A stretch of DNA of 64,000 nt. Origin: Liolophura sinensis (taxonomy: Eukaryota > Mollusca > Polyplacophora > Chitonida > Chitonidae). Positions within the stretch are counted from its first letter, which is position 1, and each line of letters starts with the position of its first letter. The stretch spans positions 34,045,501 through 34,109,500 of the forward strand of contig NC_088303.1 of assembly GCF_032854445.1 (NCBI RefSeq). The letters are read 5' to 3'. A program made the position numbers and the translations under genes. Under the pieces are notes generated by a model. That model was not told the origin of the DNA, searched no databases, and was given only the letters and a program-made list of their open reading frames with translations. This document shows positions 60,242 through 64,000 of the stretch, piece by piece.

Positions 60242-61303
60242 TTAAAAAATTTATTTAGGGCTTGTAGATAATTTGCCTTTTGTTTTACAACCCAACATGT
60301 TTAAAATACTGTAATTTCTAGTTTGCATGAAATATAGTGTGGTTCTAAGTGAAGAATGTTATTCTTATCATGACCTGCATATACTTTTCTATACTAATAA
60401 TAACCATTAGCCGCAGAGTTGATGCTGCCCTAGTGACTCACAACTGCAAACACAATATCACATCTGTTTTGTGGAACTGGCAACTTTATAGACACTTTAA
60501 CATAGTAGATAGTAACAGGCTGTTTGATATGTTGAGCTCAGTTTGACCATTATACTTATTCAAGTATGTAGAATTCAATAGACCATATTCACATTTCAGC
60601 TACTCTGTTCACTGCTACACTGGTTTAGCCAGATGGGTGTCTCTGTGTCTTTGAGACACCCTGGACAAAATTAACATGTGAGAGATATGGAAACTAGGAG
60701 AAAATTGGAAATTCTGGTTAAATCAATCACACTTGCCACAACAGAGCAGCCATGTCAGAGTATCACCCAGTCACAGATTGTGACCTTTGAAGGTGTAGCT
60801 GCTTTCTACACCTAATGAAATGGCAACATTCCAAAGTGCATGTAAGATTTTTGATAATCCCAGTTTCTCAGTTGTTTTTGGTACAGTAAGTGACAGTACA
60901 TATGCTTTGCAGTATAGAGTTTCAGCGAAACAGATAGTTAATGGGTGTAGTAAGCAATCAGCTGCTAGGGTAAAGCATGGGCCATCAAGTGTAAATTAGC
61001 TGCCAACCCCTGACTGTACTGCGAGATCTTTCGACCTTTCGCCTAACACAGGGCAGCTGTCTCAAATACAAACGTGACTTATTTATCAGACTTTATTTAG
61101 GATATTATTTCACTGTTGGAGTCACTCATTTACTGTTATGTACTTATTATTCGCTGGAATTTATTTTTGAGGATTTTCTCCAGACATATGTTCGTGGGAA
61201 TTAATTTCTGCGTATTTAAGAGAAGACTGAAAAACAAATCTTAATATTTTCCAAGATATGATATGGGGCCAAAATTATTCAAGCACGTAAAACAGGTATC
61301 ATC

Positions 61304-61902
61304 ATGGGTGGCTATAATCCTCCTTTGTTTAATCGTGATCTGGATCAGGGATTAAAGGAATTGGGGATGGATTATCACAAGGTGAGAAGATTACTTTTGC
61401 ACCTAATGTGAGCAGTACTGAAGCAGGTGTCACTTCTTTTCGAATCATTGATGAGCACTTTTAAACACCTGATAAAGTCACCTTTTGAGCAGTTCAACGT
61501 AAAACATATGAATTCACAATTATCGGCACCAGTCACTAATTCTTTATCAAGCAACATGGTAAGTTTTGTCTTGTTTTCAGTTGTAATCATCCTCTGGAGC
61601 AGGTCAGAAACCGCAGACATTGGCTGTCAAACGGTCATTGTGTTGTTGTACACACTTCACAGTTTGTTAAAGGCTCTCCCATTGGACTACAGAAGAGGCA
61701 CAGTCAATTTGGTAGCGTGTATCAGAGCGACATTCATTAGAAGCCAGCACGTGCTTGCTGTCCTTCTCGGCATTTTAAAAGCTTTAACATGTCTGATTAA
61801 TAATTCAAATAATGTATGCGTCCTAGACCTAATTGAGCTCCCTATATGGCAGGCAAAAGATTTATGGCACGCATGGAAAAGTTTGTCAGTTCCATGCCAG
61901 AG
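61304..61902 (+). CDS. Possible partial gene, two candidate exons, helix-rich protein of unknown family
   Basis: Not recognised. Candidate exon 1 (about 61304-61381) begins at ATG (MGGYNPPLFNRDLDQGLKEL) and ends at a GTGAGA donor. Candidate exon 2 (61427-61902) follows a GAAGCAG acceptor in the same phase, is open for 476 nt, and ends in a good donor (CAGAG then GTAAAT). The product contains stretches such as LHSLLKALPLDYRRGTVNL and FIRSQHVLAVLLGILKAL, which look like amphipathic helices of an ARM/HEAT-type repeat. The weak point is the 45-nt intron, which is unusually short, and an ORF of this length could occur by chance in AT-rich DNA. Later exons would lie outside the window or unrecognised. 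Confidence 0.3.
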
Positions 61903-63582
61903 GTAAATTGTTTAATCTGTGAAACTCTAAGCAAATAAGTAAATTGATTTTTCTTAGATGGTTTCTCTTGTGTATACCTCTGCATGTGTATAAGCCAACA
62001 TTTTATAGATAGATAGATAGATAGAGCTTTATTTCAGACTGAATTGTCCATATAAAAAAAGATAAACACACACACACAAAGAAAAAGAAAAAAAAAAAAA
62101 AAAAAAAAATTAATTATATACACATAACATTGGCGACATATACCGACTTCACATCAGTATAGTAAAAGTGACCACCTCTCCTGAAGCCGAGATGTTATAC
62201 TGGCGTCGCTATTCAGGAGTTTTAAACGAGACCATTCTTAAAAACATTAAAATTCAGATGACAGTGAACCCTGTATGAAGACCACTACTCTATTAAAATG
62301 TTTTATTGGAATGTTGATAGAACTGTTTTTATTTTTCTCTCCATGTTAATTTCTGTAAAATCCCTATTTTTTTCATTAGCCAGAGTAAAGAAAGAATTCC
62401 CTACCAACCAACCACACGCATTTTTTGTGATAGTGTCAGGTTATAATTCACGGAGAATTGGTTAAGGATGGTCTGATATACATGTATGTATACCATGTCT
62501 ACAGTCAGTCCCAGATTGCACTCTAATTTTGCTTGTGTATTTGATGTTTGTATATTCTTAATGTGATGTAAAAAGTATCTCTATTAGATAATATTATGCA
62601 TGTATGTTTTGTCTCTGACTGATGTTCCAAGCTCATGCGTGTGATCTTCCGTTGGTTTACCATGTCACACTGACATGTTGAATTAGAAATAAAGCCACAG
62701 GAAAACAGTGTATCTGCATGTACATCTTTAGATAGGTGTGGAGGTGCTTAGTGGGTTATTCATTCCCTCATTATGCCCTTAATGACCAGGTAAGTGATTA
62801 CCGGAAATGCGCTCAATCGATAAGCCAGCAGCAAGCAATTTAACAACTGCTAGATACAATTAATACCCATAATTTGTGAGGCAGAGGGTGAGACTCAAAG
62901 GGAAATGGGGTCAAGATTGGCATCCCAGACATGCTTGGGTCAGGAAATATATGGTCAAGAGCAGCAATTTTTAGTCAGGCTATATCCTCAAAAGATGTCA
63001 TGTCTAAATCCTCACGGGCCAGTCTATTGCACTGTCATCAGGAAGGGGTGGCAGGTGTTGCACCTTTGACAAGATGGTTAATATTTCAGTAGTGTAATGG
63101 TTTGTTGACTGGATTAGACATCAGCAGTTTATGTGGGAGGTAGCACCATGTTCATGATGTTATTGATCATAGTGCAGCGATCGTGAGTCAGGGAGGCAGC
63201 TGCTTTCGTGCATGGCGTTATGTACAATCTGTCAATGTCCTTCATTCTTCTCCATCTTGAACATCTCTAATTCAACAAATTGTTCAGTATTCATACATTT
63301 TCATTGTAGGTCAAAAGAAATATATTGTTTGTGGATTAATGTAATTTATCAGTCAATGGGTTAAAAGTTATATTAGAGACAAAACTGCATTATCTGTGTT
63401 TTACATCATGTTTTGTAAATACAAGTTCATCTTTAAAGACTTAGTTGACTGACTACATGTACATGTGCAATCTGTATGTACAAGGCTCTGATAATTAAGC
63501 TTCAGGTTAACAAATACAGTTTGTCACGCATAACACGTGTTTGTTGTGTGTATGTTATTTTTGTCTTCAACACACGGCATAA

Positions 63583-63820
63583 TTTATTTATTTATTTGAT
63601 TGGTGTTTTGTGCATTACTCAACAATAGTTCACTCATTAATAATGGCTGTCAGCATTATGGTGGAAGGAAACAGTGTAGAGCCTAAAGGAAACCCATGAT
63701 CATGCGATTGTTGGTAGACGTACGGCCAGAGAGGAATCCAGCATGAACTGGACTTGAACTCACAGCAGCTGCGTTGATAAGAGGTTCCTGGGTCATAACC
63801 ATGTTGGCCACGGAGGCTTC
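63583..63820 (-). mobile_element. SINE family A, near full-length
   Basis: TTTATTTGATTGGTGTTTTG, GTCAGCATTATGGTGGAAGG, GAGGAATCCAGCATGAACTG, and a head near GGCCACGGAGGCTTCC. Moderately diverged. Confidence 0.85.
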
Positions 63821-63884
63821 CACACAGTATAAGTGCCAGTTAATAGCACCATACATATTTTGTCTCTATACTAACAGGTCAGAG

Positions 63885-64000
63885 AGCCAGTTTGCAAGTC
63901 CAGCTTATGCTGGCTTCCTCTCTGATAGTGCCTCTCTGATGGTGGGAAGGTCTGCCAGTAACCAGATGATCATGGCCTTTTCCTGGGCTCTTCCCAGTTT
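63885..64000 (+). mobile_element. SINE family A, runs off the window
   Basis: GCAAGTCCAGCTTATGCTGG, then CTTCCTCTCTGATAGTGCC with a small internal duplication, GTGGGAAGGTCTGCCAG and TTTTCCTGGGCTCTTCCC. The 3' part is beyond the edge. Confidence 0.75.

Larger units (their letters stand above)
48140..61300. other. Intergenic region right of the GNAT gene
   Basis: No supported gene, although the GNAT 5' exon and promoter should lie in its left part. Contents: a degenerate 15-18-bp repeat (49.2 kb), two MITE-like copies (52.0 and 52.5 kb), family B element (53.1 kb), a degenerate repeat (54.2 kb), the 111-bp satellite (56.8 kb) and an inverted-repeat element (59.9 kb). Confidence 0.5.
61907..64000. 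other. Right-edge noncoding sequence
   Basis: Contains a short (GATA)n next to GAGCTTTATTTCAGACTG (62008-62045), a poly-A run at 62088-62109 and two SINE A copies. No coding exon was recognised. Confidence 0.5.

Overview
The window is eukaryotic nuclear DNA, AT-rich and intron-rich, with short conserved exons scattered among dispersed repeats. The organism is most likely a lophotrochozoan, probably a mollusc. The evidence is a very abundant tRNA-headed SINE whose 3' part reads GTATAAGTGAAATATTCTTG...GTAAAACACCAATCAA, a second dispersed element containing TCATATGACGACGAGG, and gene families typical of bilaterians. This assignment rests on recognition from memory and was not searched.

Four genes can be reconstructed. 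(1) and (2): two HES/E(spl)-type bHLH-Orange repressor genes lie in tandem on the + strand (8876-10560, 212 aa; 19746-21864, 258 aa). Each has three exons, all phase-0 introns, an exon 2 of exactly 96 nt and a C-terminal WRPW. Both carry glutamine where HES proteins have their hallmark basic-region proline. The second has a consensus Su(H) site upstream and a phosphorylation-dependent SUMO motif. (3): a 10-exon + strand gene (30459-41073) encodes a 401-aa single-pass membrane protein with signal peptide, complete zona pellucida (ZP-N + ZP-C) domain, RKRR furin site, transmembrane helix and short tail. All splice phases agree, and it has a TATA box and a poly(A) signal. (4): a minus-strand GNAT acetyltransferase of the arylalkylamine N-acetyltransferase type (47453-48103, 216 aa). 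A fifth, partial candidate sits at 61.3-61.9 kb.

Layout: 1-8.6 kb intergenic with microsatellites and one nested SINE; 8.6-10.6 kb first HES gene; 10.6-19.4 kb intergenic with a 41-bp minisatellite and a MITE-like element; 19.4-22.2 kb second HES gene; 22-30 kb intergenic with repeats; 30.4-41.2 kb ZP gene, whose introns hold a 200-N gap, an AT palindrome, a 16-bp minisatellite, young SINEs and many fragments of one repeat family; 41-47 kb intergenic with two large inverted repeats; 47.4-48.1 kb GNAT gene; 48-61 kb intergenic with MITE-like copies and a 111-bp satellite that has a 333-bp higher-order structure; 61-64 kb candidate gene and SINEs.

The two HES genes form a small paralogue cluster, probably Notch-responsive. 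The ZP and GNAT genes have no evident functional link to them. I did not find a coherent new multi-gene system; the most notable items are the Pro-to-Gln HES pair, the complete ZP gene and the repeat structures.
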